A stretch of 64,000 nucleotides of DNA, taken from contig JACKBC010000039.1 of NCBI GenBank assembly GCA_020634755.1, forward strand, positions 1 to 64,000. Direction: 5' to 3'. The position numbers were made by a program, and so were the translations under genes. Positions 52,164 through 60,180 of the stretch are shown one piece after another. The stretch comes from Caldilineaceae bacterium. GTDB lineage: Bacteria > Chloroflexota > Anaerolineae > Caldilineales > Caldilineaceae. The notes under the pieces are model-generated. The model was not told the origin of the DNA. It made no database searches and was given only the letters and a program-made list of their open reading frames with translations. Every line of letters begins with the position of its first letter. Position 1 is the stretch's first letter.

Positions 52164-52304
52164 GTGCCTCTCCATATGTGGAGAGGCACAGCTTTTGCGC
52201 TGTTGTGAATTAATATAATAGTACTGGTCCCAGAAGTTTGACTTCTCGGAGAAGTCGAACCTCTATGCTGATGTTAATTTGTAAATCTGCAACAGCGCAA
52301 AAGC
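52164..52304. repeat. nested palindromes in the gap upstream of the dehydratase
   Basis: GTGCCTCTCCA (52164-52174) / TGGAGAGGCAC (52179-52189); GCTTTTGCGCTGTTG (52191-52205) / CAACAGCGCAAAAGC (52290-52304), perfect 15-bp arms 84 bases apart; inside these, GACTTCT (52240-52246) / AGAAGTC (52250-52256). The gap 51914-52408 holds no supportable gene. Confidence 0.85.
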
Positions 52305-52408
52305 AGGGAGAGGCGGCACGTCCTTCTCTATCAGAAACATTGTAATCGCCATAGGCAACAGCCTCGTTCACGCGCCGACGAGTCATATTGGCGCATGAAT
52401 TGTGCCTC

Positions 52409-53581
52409 TCACCAATTGGTGTGGCTGCCGTCTGGCTTGTGGAAGTGGGGCATGTCGGTCAACGAGTGGGCGTGATCGGCCACGGCGTCTTCGTTGAACT
52501 CGACGCCCAAGCCCGGCCGTGTGGGCAACGGGAAGGAAGGGCCGTTGCGCGCCAGCTGCACGGGAAAGAGATCGGGCGCGCTCTCATTGATTCCCGGGTT
52601 GATCTCGACCCAGGCGAAATTGTTGACGGCAAAGCAGAGATGGATCGTGGCCGCCGTGCAGACCGCACCCAGCGGATTGTGCGGCATAATGTCGATGTAG
52701 TGCGCCTCGCTCCAGCCGCAGACCTTGTGCGCCTCGGTCAGCCCGCCAATGTTGCAGACATCGACGCGGCAGAAGTTGGTTAGCCCCTGCTCAATATAGG
52801 GCCGGGCCTGCCACTTGCTGGCCCACTCTTCGCCAATGGCAAAGGGCACGCCGGTCATCTGGCGCAACATGGCGTAGGCTTCGGGCGTCTCATCGCGGAT
52901 GGGCTCTTCAAGAAAGGCCAGCGAGCCGGTAGGCGCCTGCTGGCAGAAAGAGGCCGCCTCGGCCACGCTCAACCGGTGGTGATATTCCACCCCCAGCGGA
53001 ATCGCCTTGTCCAGCTTGGCGCGCAGTTCGGTGAGCACCTCAACTGTTTCGGCAATGGAAGAGCGCGGTTCAAACATGTTGTCCGGATCGGGGTCGGCGC
53101 TGTGCAGCGCCTTGGCCCAGCCGGGAATGGGCGTGGCCGCACCCAGGCGCAAACAGGGCCAGCCCTGGTCGATGTAGTCCTGGCACTTGGCCAGACAGTC
53201 GGGGTCATTCATGGAAAGAGTGGGAAAGCCAAAGACATGCTCGCGACAGGCGCCGCCCAGCAGCTGATAGACCGGCACGCCCAGCTTCTTGCCGCGGATA
53301 TCCCACAGCGCAATGTCAATGGCGCTAATGGCGCCGGTGAGGACGCGGCCACCCTCGTGATAGTTGCTGCGGTAGCACTTCTGCCAAATGTGCTCAATGC
53401 GCATGGGGTCCATGCCGATGAGAAAACGGGCAAAGTGCTGGACGGCCTCGGCTTCGGCCAGCTCGCGCGAAGAGCAGCCCCCTTCGCCCAGACCGTAGAT
53501 GCCTTCATCGGTCTCTACTTTGACAACAAAGATATCGCGTGCGGCTTTGAGGGGATAACTTTTGATAGCAGTGATCTTCAT
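52409..53581 (-). CDS. mandelate racemase / muconate lactonizing enzyme family sugar-acid dehydratase
   Basis: 390 residues of the enolase superfamily. N-terminal cap (MKITAIKSYPLKAARDIFVV) with YRSNYHEGGRVLTGAISAID, then the barrel: metal ligands should lie in GVEYHHRLS (E, with H as acid/base), LAFLEEPIRDETPEA and AIGEEWASKWQARP, with PHNPLGAVCTAA in the position of the catalytic His of D-galactonate or mannonate dehydratase-type enzymes. There is no K-x-K motif. Substrate cannot be fixed; a sugar-acid dehydration is the likely activity. The C-terminal tail is PLPTRPGLGVEFNED. Monocistronic between ilvD/TetR and the monooxygenase gene, all on the minus strand. Confidence 0.88.
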   Translation of the reverse strand: MKITAIKSYPLKAARDIFVVKVETDEGIYGLGEGGCSSRELAEAEAVQHFARFLIGMDPMRIEHIWQKCYRSNYHEGGRVLTGAISAIDIALWDIRGKKLGVPVYQLLGGACREHVFGFPTLSMNDPDCLAKCQDYIDQGWPCLRLGAATPIPGWAKALHSADPDPDNMFEPRSSIAETVEVLTELRAKLDKAIPLGVEYHHRLSVAEAASFCQQAPTGSLAFLEEPIRDETPEAYAMLRQMTGVPFAIGEEWASKWQARPYIEQGLTNFCRVDVCNIGGLTEAHKVCGWSEAHYIDIMPHNPLGAVCTAATIHLCFAVNNFAWVEINPGINESAPDLFPVQLARNGPSFPLPTRPGLGVEFNEDAVADHAHSLTDMPHFHKPDGSHTNW

Positions 53582-53906
53582 AGACGGTTCGCCTCCTTTA
53601 GATTAGGGTGAGCCTATTGTAAAAGGGTCAACATGGCCACAAAGCCAACCCAAGTTGGACACAAAAATCACAAAGCGCTTAGCGCAAAAATTCTGTGTTT
53701 TCTGTGTTTTTTTTTGCTATCAATAGCTGGTTGACTGACAAATCTTATTCTACCGCCATGAACGCAAAGAAATGCGAAGAAGCTACTTGAGTACCCTTTG
53801 CGCATCTGCGCGCCCTTTGCGGTCGAAAAATTAAATGGGTCCGTCAATCAGCTATCAATAGCCCTTGCCGGAAAATTGTTCGATGATAGTAGCCCTATGA
53901 TGCGAT
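53582..53906. other. intergenic, no gene recognised
   Basis: 325 bp between the dehydratase and monooxygenase genes. It contains AT-rich words (CAAAAATTCTGTGTTTTCTG, TTTTTTTTTGC) and a fragment of the ...TGCGCATCTGCGC type repeat, but no credible open frame. Confidence 0.5.
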
Positions 53907-55400
53907 TCAGAGCGGATTGTCAAATTGCAGCACCCCGTCATCAAAATTAAACGTGGGCAGGAACTCTTTCTCCACATAATAATTTTGGACATTGGTCCAC
54001 GGCTCGCGGTCGCCCTGTTTGGGCAAACGCCCGGCGCCGCGGCGCATGTAGCCAGGCGCAAAGTCGGCCGGGTCAATAAAGGGGATGGCCGCCATCTCCT
54101 GATCCGCTGGGCGCAGGCGCGGCGTGCACTGGCGCACCCCCATTTCGTCCATATGATTTAGCAACCGGCAGACAAAATGCGCAATCATGTCAGAGCGCAG
54201 CGTCCACGAGGAGCGGATATAGCCAAAAATCCAGGCCAGATTGGGCACATCCGCCAGCATAATGGCCCGGTACGTCCACGTGTCGGGCAGATGGACGTGG
54301 CTGCCATCCACCGCCAATTGGATGTTGCCCAGACCACACAGCTCAATGCCCGTGGCGCAGACCACAATATCAGCCGCCAAAACCACCCCCGATTTGAGCC
54401 GGATGCCTTCCTCCACAAAACAGTCGATCTCATCGGTCACCACCGATGCTTTGCCCGAGCTGATGGCCTGGAAAAAATCGCCATTGGGCAGCAGACACAA
54501 GCGCTCTTTCCACGGATTATAGCGCGGGTTAAAGTGGGTGGCCATGTCGTAATCGGCGGGCAGCAGCGCCGCCGCCATGCCCAACAATTCCTCCCGCACC
54601 ACGCCGGGCTCGTTGAGGGCGCGCTCGGTAAAGACTTGCCCCTCTTTGAGCGATTTGCGGCGCTTGATTTCATAGAGCCATTCGGGCGGCAGATCCAGCG
54701 TGCGCAACTCTTGCATGAGCGCATCATCTTCGCCGCGATTATCCACCGGCAAATAGTAACTGGGCGAACGCTGCAATTGCGTCACATGGCCTACGCGTTT
54801 GGCCACCGCCGGCACAATCGTGGCCGCCGTGGCGCCGGAGCCAATGACCACCATCCGTTTATCGGTGTAGTCCAGCTCTGCGGGCCACTGCTGGGCGTGA
54901 AAGATGGAGCCGCTAAAATCTTCCTCACCGGCAAAAGTGGGGCGATAGCCGCCTTCATAGTTGTAATAGCCCTGGCACATCAAGAGAAAGCGGCCCGCAA
55001 AGCGCTGTACTTGCCCATCATCGGTTGCGGCTTCCACGGTCCACAGCGCATCTGCCGTGGACCAGCACGCACGCAACACGCGCCGGCCAAAACGGATGTG
55101 GGGGGCCAGATTGTTTTCGGCGACCACTTCGTGCAGATAGCCCAGAATTTCGGCGGCGGTGGCAATGGGCTTGCCGTGCCACGGCTTGAAGTCATAGCCG
55201 TAGGTAAAGAGATCGCTATCCGAGCGAATCCCGGGGTAGCGGAAGAGGTCCCACGTGCCGCCAATGGCGTCACGCGCTTCCAGGATGACATACTCTTTAT
55301 CTGGACATTCGCGCTGCAAATGACAGGCCGCGCCCAAACCAGAAATGCCGGCGCCGATAATAATGACGTCGCGCTGGTCGATGGCAGAATTTTGGTTCAT
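53907..55400 (-). CDS. flavin-dependent monooxygenase, Baeyer-Villiger / EthA-like
   Basis: 497 residues. FAD site: VIIIGAGISGLGAACHLQRE at the N-terminus, then EARDAIGGTWDLFRYPGIRS; the monooxygenase fingerprint F-x-G-x3-H-x3-W-P is complete in FSGSIFHAQQWPAELDYTDK; a second nucleotide motif MVVIGSGATAATIVPAVAKR binds NADPH. Such proteins oxidise ketones to esters or sulfur or nitrogen atoms, and EthA-like members act on bulky ketones. Substrate unknown. The C-terminal 120 residues (WIFGYIRSSWTLRSDMIAHF, CRLLNHMDEMGV) match the EthA-type tail. Transcribed alone, opposite to the DUF72 gene. Confidence 0.93.
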   Translation of the reverse strand: MNQNSAIDQRDVIIIGAGISGLGAACHLQRECPDKEYVILEARDAIGGTWDLFRYPGIRSDSDLFTYGYDFKPWHGKPIATAAEILGYLHEVVAENNLAPHIRFGRRVLRACWSTADALWTVEAATDDGQVQRFAGRFLLMCQGYYNYEGGYRPTFAGEEDFSGSIFHAQQWPAELDYTDKRMVVIGSGATAATIVPAVAKRVGHVTQLQRSPSYYLPVDNRGEDDALMQELRTLDLPPEWLYEIKRRKSLKEGQVFTERALNEPGVVREELLGMAAALLPADYDMATHFNPRYNPWKERLCLLPNGDFFQAISSGKASVVTDEIDCFVEEGIRLKSGVVLAADIVVCATGIELCGLGNIQLAVDGSHVHLPDTWTYRAIMLADVPNLAWIFGYIRSSWTLRSDMIAHFVCRLLNHMDEMGVRQCTPRLRPADQEMAAIPFIDPADFAPGYMRRGAGRLPKQGDREPWTNVQNYYVEKEFLPTFNFDDGVLQFDNPL

Positions 55401-55516
55401 CTTTGCCTCGCTTATATTTTTAGAAATCGAGTTTTTGACACAAACTCGGCTTCATTTGAGTGCACGTACCCATTTATAGCGCTACCTGCCGGGGAGACGC
55501 GCTCCATGCGATACAT

Positions 55517-55615
55517 GATTCACTCACGTTACGCAGCGACAGCCAGTCTGCTAGAAAGAAACAGGAACGCCGGCGAACCGACTTTCCACTAGGCTTGCGT
55601 AACATAAGTGATTCA
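55517..55615. mobile_element. GTTACGCA-ended MITE-like element, copy 2
   Basis: Left TGATTCACTCACGTTACGCA and right GGCTTGCGTAACATAAGTGA form inverted ends (TGA-TCACT-A-GTTACGC). The interior resembles the copies at 34912 and 56696. The gap 55401-55777 contains this element and no supportable gene. Confidence 0.85.
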
Positions 55616-55777
55616 ATTGTACATGGGGAAACACGAATGAAGCAATATACGAAACAAAGGGCCGGCGATTTGCTGGGCGAAATGTCATACATCCTGCTGA
55701 CTACGCCCGCGGAACCACATATGCTATAAGGAAAAGTCACAATCGGCACAAGTTTCATACACCAAAATGCAAACCCT

Positions 55778-56701
55778 ATGAAGATTCATCTCGGCACCTC
55801 ATCGTGGAATTTTGACGAATGGCGCGGCGTCTTTTATCCCGAAAAGATGACCGCCAAAGATTTTCTATCCTATTATGCAGGGACGTTCAACAGCGTGGAA
55901 GTCAACACGAGCTTCTATGCCTTGCCGCGCCCGTCGACTGTGGAAGGCTGGATGCAAAATGTACCGCCGGGCTTTACCTTTTCGCTCAAGCTGCCGCGCG
56001 CCATCAGCCACGACAAAAAGTTGGTCCATTGTGAAGAGGAGACGCTGGCCTTCTTGGAGATTCAGCAGCTGTTGGGCGACATGGCGGGGCCAGGTTTTCT
56101 GCAACTGCCGCCCCACTTTACCCGTGAGCGCTTTGGCAAGGTGCTGGCCGACTATCTGGACTGGCTGGGGACAGAACTGCAAAAAGCGCAGCATGCGCAG
56201 ATCCAGCTGGCCGTTGAAGTACGCGCGGACGATCTGCTGACGCCTGCCTTTGCCAAATTTGTGGCCGAACGCGGTCTGGCCCTGGTGCTGGGCGACCGCA
56301 TTATCCCAGATGAGCGCCAACCGCCCGGTCCTGCCGGCAAACTGGCGCCCGACCTGTTTGATGAATGGATGGCGCTCATGGCGGCGGGCGCGGCGCCGGC
56401 CTTTACGCTCATCCGCTGGATTGGCGACAACCGCGACAGCGTATGGACCGGCCCGGAAGATCGCAACCGGAAATTTGTCTTTGCGCGCGACGAACGACTT
56501 GATCTGTGGGCGCACCGTCTGGCCGCTTTGCACCAGGCGGGCATTGAAATTTTTGGCTACATGCACAACCCATATGAAGGACACGCCCCCATCAGCCTGG
56601 AGCGCCTGCGTCGACGGCTTGAACCGCTAATATCGCTGCCCGCCTGGCCACCGGAAGGCTGGGTGGATGCCCCTCCCGAACAGCTGCTGCTCTTTGAATA
56701 A
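55778..56701 (+). CDS. DUF72 domain-containing protein
   Basis: 307 residues. DUF72 TIM-barrel signature: MKIHLGTSSWNFDEWRGVFY, then YYAGTFNSVEVNTSFYALPR, GFTFSLKLPRAISHDKKL, GPGFLQLPPHFTRERFGKVL and VAEVR-type end strands (LAVEVRADDLLTPAFAKFVA); the C-terminus has HNPYEGHAPISLERLRRRLE. The family's biochemical role is not known. Its stop codon lies in the left end of a third copy of the GTTACGCA element, so the last residues may have been altered by insertion. Alone in its orientation, upstream of the convergent PIG-L gene. Confidence 0.88.
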   Translation: MKIHLGTSSWNFDEWRGVFYPEKMTAKDFLSYYAGTFNSVEVNTSFYALPRPSTVEGWMQNVPPGFTFSLKLPRAISHDKKLVHCEEETLAFLEIQQLLGDMAGPGFLQLPPHFTRERFGKVLADYLDWLGTELQKAQHAQIQLAVEVRADDLLTPAFAKFVAERGLALVLGDRIIPDERQPPGPAGKLAPDLFDEWMALMAAGAAPAFTLIRWIGDNRDSVWTGPEDRNRKFVFARDERLDLWAHRLAALHQAGIEIFGYMHNPYEGHAPISLERLRRRLEPLISLPAWPPEGWVDAPPEQLLLFE

Positions 56702-56793
56702 CTCACGTTACGCAGCGACAGCCAGTCTGCTAGAGCGAAACAGGAACGTCGACGAGCCGACTTTCCTCCAGACTTGCCTAACATAAGTGAATA
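56696..56793. mobile_element. GTTACGCA-ended MITE-like element, copy 3, abutting a stop codon
   Basis: Left TGAATAACTCACGTTACGCA and right CTTGCCTAACATAAGTGAAT; interior nearly identical to copy 2. It begins at the end of the DUF72 gene, so the TAA of that gene is inside the element boundary. Confidence 0.85.
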
Positions 56794-56804
56794 AATGTAC
56801 CAAC

Positions 56805-56859
56805 AAAGCCGTCCCCTTCGACGTCCCAAGCACGGCTTGGGCGCTCAGGGGACGGCTTT
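56805..56859. terminator. nested hairpin between convergent genes
   Basis: AAAGCCGTCCCCT (56805-56817) pairs with AGGGGACGGCTTT (56847-56859), with an inner CCCAAGC/GCTTGGG hairpin. AAA before and TTT after suit termination in both directions for the DUF72 and PIG-L genes. Confidence 0.8.
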
Positions 56860-56916
56860 ATAGGTACGAATACATTGTAAAACTACACAGGGAATAAAAG
56901 CTGAGGCAGATGAAGC

Positions 56917-57591
56917 TTATGCCTGGGGACCAACAATAAAGCGTTCCACGCGGTCCAGATAGGACTCGAAATTATCTGTAATTAAGGGCTCTGTCTGTTG
57001 CGGCAGGACGATCTTGTGATGCAGGTCAAAAAAGGTTAACGCCTGCTTTTTCAGCGCATAAAATTCGCCCAAATCCAATTCCATGATTTCGCCTGGAATA
57101 TCTTCGAATCGCACGTCTCTTTTTAGCTTCAGAAAATATTCGAAGAGCTTGGCGTCACTGCCCGACTTTTTGAGCGCGGCTTTGGCAATCATATTGGCGG
57201 CAGCGTGGTCTGGATGCTCCTCGTACGGATCCGGCGCATAAATTTCGGCGGGTTGCAATTCGTCTATTAACGATGCCAGTCTGTCGCTTACCGCGTCGAC
57301 TTGCTTGGAGAGCGTGCCGTCCAGAAAGTCAAAATAATGGAGGTAGTTGCTATTGCCGCCCAGAAAGGAGACCGTGCGCTCGGTTTCTTTTTTGCGCAGA
57401 GCGGAAACTTCCTGTGGCGAGGGCGAAGTCCCCGTGCCAAACAGGGCCGCGAACAACATGCTGCCATCGCTTAAAACGGCAATATGCACATCCTCACCCG
57501 CTTTGGACTTAATCCCCAGCAGGCCGCCGCAGCCAAGGGTTTCATCATCAGGATGGGGGGCCACAATGAGAATGGGTTGTTTTGCAGACAT
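56917..57591 (-). CDS. PIG-L family deacetylase
   Basis: 224 residues. The zinc site begins VAPHPDDETLGCGGLLGIKS, and continues with YAPDPYEEHPDHAAANMIAK carrying the second histidine pair, both characteristic of LmbE/PIG-L deacetylases. Family members remove acetyl groups from N-acetylglucosamine conjugates or mycothiol/bacillithiol precursors. Which substrate is unknown; no thiol-biosynthesis gene lies nearby. Preceded by a 505-bp gap and followed by the terminator at 56805-56859. Expected cytoplasmic. Confidence 0.9.
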   Translation of the reverse strand: MSAKQPILIVAPHPDDETLGCGGLLGIKSKAGEDVHIAVLSDGSMLFAALFGTGTSPSPQEVSALRKKETERTVSFLGGNSNYLHYFDFLDGTLSKQVDAVSDRLASLIDELQPAEIYAPDPYEEHPDHAAANMIAKAALKKSGSDAKLFEYFLKLKRDVRFEDIPGEIMELDLGEFYALKKQALTFFDLHHKIVLPQQTEPLITDNFESYLDRVERFIVGPQA

Positions 57592-57906
57592 GGGGGCACT
57601 CGCTCCTCTGTGAATCCAGCATTCGCTCGCTGGAAGGCGTTTCGTTTGCGTATATCATCATTATGAACACGCCTCCCCTAATTGTCAAAGCGCAGACTTT
57701 TAGCGGTATTGATTGCTGGCATCCTGCTTGGCTTTGCCAGGCCGCATTGTTAATTGACAGCCCCGTGACATGTGCCGATAAAACCTGTATACCGTGGCGT
57801 AACATTTATGTAAGAATTGGGCAAGCCGCTTGTAATTTTATGACCGTAAACTCTGTTTACAGACCCAAGTCATACCAACTGCGGTTGCGCAAGCCAAATG
57901 GTATAA

Positions 57907-58020
57907 CGTAATAGGGCCATCGCGAACCTTAAAAAAGCAGGGTTAAAACCCGCGGCTTTTCATTGTCAGCTGCCGGATTGATCCGTTGCCATTACCAAGT
58001 TCGCCATGGCCCTAATAACG
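57907..58020. repeat. 114-bp palindromic element with internal hairpin
   Basis: Left CGTAATAGGGCCATCGCGAAC (57907-57927) and right GTTCGCCATGGCCCTAATAACG (57999-58020, its approximate reverse complement) enclose a GGGTT/AACCC hairpin (57940-57951). Elsewhere in the 505-bp gap 57592-58096 no gene was recognised; ACTGCGGTTGCGC near 57879 resembles the end of the ~86-bp family. Confidence 0.8.
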
Positions 58021-58096
58021 TAACGGATGTGCTATCGAACATAAAAACCAAATAACGTTCAGACTGTTTGCCGATTATTTTGATAAGGAGAGTACT

Positions 58097-58423
58097 ATGA
58101 AACGGAAAATTTTTGTGTTGCTGGCCGTTGTTGCCCTTGCATTGATTTCAACGGCGCCTGCATCCGCCAATCGGGGGAATGGAGCGCTTGGCGTTGTATA
58201 TGTCAGCAGTCAGGGCCTATATTATGACACCTTCGTCAGTGCAAAATCGCTTCCCCTGCATGGCCGCTTCCAAAAGCTCGAAAATGGTGTAACCGAATTT
58301 GGCCCCGGGGATCAGGGCTATGTGGGCGGCAGATGGTGGATTGACGACGGCAACGGCATCATGGATGAAAATGATACATTCTTGTTGTGCCCATTGCTTG
58401 GTCCCGGACGAACTGCCCCGTAA
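58097..58423 (+). CDS. small secreted protein of unknown function
   Basis: 108 residues with AAGGAGAG upstream of ATG 58097. Signal peptide MKRKIFVLLAVVALALISTA, then APASA cleavage, and a mature part of about 80 residues (GNGALGVVYVSSQGLYYDTF, GGRWWIDDGNGIMDENDTF). No recognised domain. A single gene unit with an own terminator downstream. Aromatic/Gly-rich mature sequence with one cysteine. It is not related to the large surface proteins upstream. Confidence 0.75.
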   Translation: MKRKIFVLLAVVALALISTAPASANRGNGALGVVYVSSQGLYYDTFVSAKSLPLHGRFQKLENGVTEFGPGDQGYVGGRWWIDDGNGIMDENDTFLLCPLLGPGRTAP

Positions 58424-58465
58424 GTCTTTATTACCTTGGTTACAAATTGGGTCTGCCCCAAATTT

Positions 58466-58507
58466 AACAGACAGGGAGAGCGGAGGTCGCCGCTCCTCCT
58501 GTCTGTT
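58466..58507 (+). terminator. hairpin downstream of small secreted protein
   Basis: AACAGACAGG (58466-58475) pairs with CCTGTCTGTT (58498-58507) and an inner GAGCGG/CCGCTC stem. It lies about 45 bases after the secreted-protein stop. The remaining part of 58424-58749 shows no gene. Confidence 0.75.
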
Positions 58508-58749
58508 GTTTGAGAATATTGGACACACACTTGCAAATCTTTTCCTGAAATTTAATACGCCCAGGGGATTTTTCGCGTAGCCTTTTGTTAAACCGCTGAA
58601 ACCTGCCGCCAACGAAAACGATAACGGGGCGCAGGATAAGCGGGGGCAGCATTTCTGCCGTCCGCTTGATATACAATGCGACGCATCAGATTGCAAACGG
58701 GTGATCACCTGCGGTCCGCGTTGATCGAATATTGGGCTGATGGAGAAGT

Positions 58750-59640
58750 TTATGATTGGCTGTTAGCATTGAGTTGGTCTATTTCTTGAGTATAACGCTC
58801 AATTAGTTTCAAGAACTCTCTACCTTCGTTGACAATAGGTACTCCATTTGAAAAAGTTATCGCCTCATATTTATCTAAGAAATTTGCTTGAGAAATTTCC
58901 CACACAATACCAAATAAATCAGCTAGCGTAAGAATGGTCAATCCATATTCAAAAAAGTCTGGTCGCGCGTGAATAACTATGTTTTTACCATGCTCAGTCT
59001 CAAATATGTCGTAATGATTACTATGGTCGAGGTGAACTTTTTTGCTAAGATAACCATAAAGCTTTCCATATCTTGAATCAAGTTGTCGAAGTTCATGAAT
59101 GCACTTCGTAGGCTTCAATCTCTTTATAATGTTCATATCATCGGTGCCGTGTGCAGCATATGCCCATGCAAGTTGTTCAAGTATCATACGAGAAACAGCA
59201 TGGGCCTCATGCTTCTGGCCAAGTTTATACAACAGATGTGCAGAAAAAAAGCTGGAGGATAGCTTTTCAAGTACAAGAGAAGCACCAAAAACTCCTACAG
59301 TAGGCTCATCTCGACCTTCCGTGACTAATTTAGTCGTCATGTTGTAGATGTAATTCTTAGCATCTTGATAAGCTCGATTATATTTTTCTCTTAATAAGTC
59401 TTCCTTGTATTCACTATCAGCTTTCCGTTCACCTTTGAGATAAGTTTTTCGTACGTAGTCAACACTTGTTAGACCTAATCCTGTAGCTAAAACTGCTGCT
59501 TGTACATTACTACGCAAATCAGAGTATAGTTCTCCTTTTGGAATAAGAGCCGAATAACCCAGCACATAAATTAATTCAAAATCTTCAAGTAGAGCTCGCA
59601 CACGCAATGCTTGCTCATGTTGTGAGTAAAGTTCAAACAT
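58750..59640 (-). CDS. AT-rich gene encoding a protein of unknown function
   Basis: 296 residues, not recognised. No signal peptide; predicted helical throughout (EQALRVRALLEDFELIYVLG; ILEQLAWAYAAHGTDDMNII). Conserved-looking HIS motifs occur in KLYGYLSKKVHLDHSNHYDI and in VSRMILEQLAWAYAA; the R-x-x-x-E...Y-x-x-L-S-x-x-x-H layout is reminiscent of DUF5677-like helical proteins, but this is a weak guess. The gene is clearly more AT-rich than everything around it, with many TTT, ATA and AAA codons, suggesting recent acquisition. It stands alone with no obvious partner. Confidence 0.65.
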   Translation of the reverse strand: MFELYSQHEQALRVRALLEDFELIYVLGYSALIPKGELYSDLRSNVQAAVLATGLGLTSVDYVRKTYLKGERKADSEYKEDLLREKYNRAYQDAKNYIYNMTTKLVTEGRDEPTVGVFGASLVLEKLSSSFFSAHLLYKLGQKHEAHAVSRMILEQLAWAYAAHGTDDMNIIKRLKPTKCIHELRQLDSRYGKLYGYLSKKVHLDHSNHYDIFETEHGKNIVIHARPDFFEYGLTILTLADLFGIVWEISQANFLDKYEAITFSNGVPIVNEGREFLKLIERYTQEIDQLNANSQS

Positions 59641-60126
59641 ATGTCTTAACTTGCTAAGGAATTTGGTTTGTGAAGATGTTCACGATCGGCTAGCTTTTAT
59701 GAAGCAGTTAAGCCTTGCTGGGATGAGATGATCGTCTTTTTGCATCCTGCGAAAGCACAACATCGAATTATATGGATATTATAAAGTTCCACCCTCACTT
59801 GCCTTCGTACACAGCTTATGAGTATATCTACTCTCCCAGCCAAGTTAACCGACCTAAGCTCAATGCATCCAAACCCACAGCCTGCATAGTTTAGAACTGT
59901 ATTTTTCCACACCTCATATATCAACCCACCTGGCTGGCTTCCGCTCTTGCACAATTATTGCACATATTAGTTGAAATTTCAAGACCCTTTTCATTTTCCT
60001 TACACAGGGGGTTGGTGCTCGTTTCTAACCACGCTCTGGCGAGTGCCCTTCTCGTGTGCGCAGGCGCTCGACCAACGCCCGGCCCAAGCGGCGGAGCGAC
60101 GGTTTGCCGCGCCTGCAATTTAACGC
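59641..60126. other. intergenic, no gene recognised
   Basis: About 485 bp upstream of the AT-rich gene and downstream of the M20 gene. Mixed composition, AT-rich near 59641-59990 and GC-rich beyond; no credible open frame on either strand. Confidence 0.5.
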
Positions 60127-60159
60127 AGGTGCGACGCCCTGTTAAAGTGCGTCGCACCT
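60127..60159. terminator. hairpin AGGTGCGACGC/GCGTCGCACCT after the M20 gene
   Basis: Perfect 11-bp arms at 60127-60137 and 60149-60159, beginning 22 bases after the M20 peptidase stop in the sense of that gene. The word recurs near 31873 and 31917-31979. It may act as terminator but has no T-run. Confidence 0.65.
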
Positions 60160-60180
60160 CAGTCGATCGGCGCTCGCGTG

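Noticed and set aside
54177..55592. 471-codon plus-strand open frame
   Set aside because: Antisense to the flavin monooxygenase gene; His/Gly/Arg-rich translation without domains.
57582..57911. 109-codon plus-strand frame upstream of the small secreted protein
   Set aside because: Overlaps the start of the PIG-L gene on the other strand and ends in a palindromic repeat; no domain signal.
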